Shown piece by piece: positions 29,879-30,362 of a DNA stretch of 30,362 bases (the first letter of the stretch is position 1; each line of letters opens with the position of its first letter). Position numbers and translations under genes: made by a program. The notes beneath the pieces are model-generated. The model was not told the DNA's origin, did not search any database, and saw only the letters and a program-made list of their open reading frames with translations. The DNA is from Trichomonas tenax (Eukaryota; Parabasalia; Trichomonadida; Trichomonadidae). The DNA lies in contig JALKBU010000624.1 of NCBI GenBank assembly GCA_023091735.1, forward strand, positions 1-30,362, given 5' to 3'.

Positions 29879-30362
29879 ATTTCCTTGGTGTTTGACAATG
29901 CATATATAACAAAATCACTAAATGAATTCTTCTATGCAAATCCATGAAATCACTCATAAAATCAAGAGAAAACATTTTGAACATAACGATATACCAAATC
30001 GATTTAGTTATTCAATTTTCAACCTTCTGATTTCATAAATATTGAATTATGAGCAAATGATAACTAATGTTATCTTATCAATAACTGAAATAATAGTTGT
30101 TTTTATTCAAAAATTGACGAATTACATACTTTCAGTTTATTTCATGATCTGAATATTGTGATTTATTTTAACAATTTACACAAATATAGCACAATTATGA
30201 TTTCATTTGTCCTGATATTATAATTTTCAATTCATAATCAACTTTGCGCTATCATAACATTAATATTTAAACATTTCTATTGATTTTGCATATCATCTAA
30301 CACTGCAACAACTATTGAGCAGTATTATGCAGTTGTACTGGCATATTTATATTCTGTTGCCT
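29879..30362. other. intergenic to window end
   Basis: Very AT-rich. No gene or repeat seen. Confidence 0.5.

Noticed and set aside
1..30362. CRISPR arrays, tRNA or rRNA genes
   Set aside because: No spacer-repeat pattern, cloverleaf signature or rRNA-like block was found; the phased arrays have degenerate units and are too short-spaced for CRISPR.

Overview
The window is AT-rich, intron-free eukaryotic DNA that looks like a trichomonad (Parabasalia; Trichomonas- or Tritrichomonas-like). The grounds are: short TCA-Y-W initiator (Inr) elements a few bases upstream of several ATGs, a PH-ankyrin protein of trichomonad type, a BspA-type leucine-rich-repeat gene, a GH25 lysozyme and a GH1 glycosidase of bacterial flavour, and many decayed gene copies and inverted-repeat elements. 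The species cannot be fixed by eye. Several open frames begin at GTG or TTG. Because this is a eukaryotic nuclear genome, I moved those starts to the first ATG, which in several cases sits just after an Inr.

Layout. 314-3040 (-) PH/ankyrin protein, preceded by a roughly 21-bp-spaced motif array. 3.3-6.8 kb is gene-poor: a 21-bp tandem repeat, a 732-bp terminal-inverted-repeat element containing two 121-bp tandem hairpins, a GC-richer island, and a second roughly 21-bp-phased array directly before the DHHC palmitoyltransferase (6871-7650, +). 7922-8541 (-) is a broken HAD phosphatase, next to a 667-bp foldback element with two ~189-bp arms (8619-9285). 10195-12628 (+) is a decayed BspA-like gene. 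Its 5' end is duplicated at 13038-13276 and fused to an inverted fragment (13277-14391, -) of the large gene that follows.

The centre of interest is 14998-21594 (-). It is a 6.6-kb single reading frame, broken only by two in-frame stops, for a filamentous-haemagglutinin-like beta-helix protein. After the stalk come a coiled coil, a hydrophobic connector and a ~156-residue C-terminal module that resembles tips of bacterial polymorphic/contact-dependent toxins. The fragment at 13277-14391 shares the coiled-coil stalk but ends in a different tail, the stalk-plus-variable-tip layout known from bacterial systems of this class.

The right third holds a minimal AVL9/DENN protein (22183-23364, +), a coiled-coil gene split by one stop (23600-24412, -), a GH25 lysozyme (24636-25229, -), a membrane-anchored GH1 glycosidase (25956-27374, -), another coiled-coil protein (28140-29153, -) and a small gene remnant (29628-29875, -). 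The lysozyme and the toxin-like gene may both act on bacteria. The BspA, PH-ankyrin, DHHC and AVL9 genes fit surface and membrane-traffic biology. There is no operon structure; each gene appears to have its own promoter.
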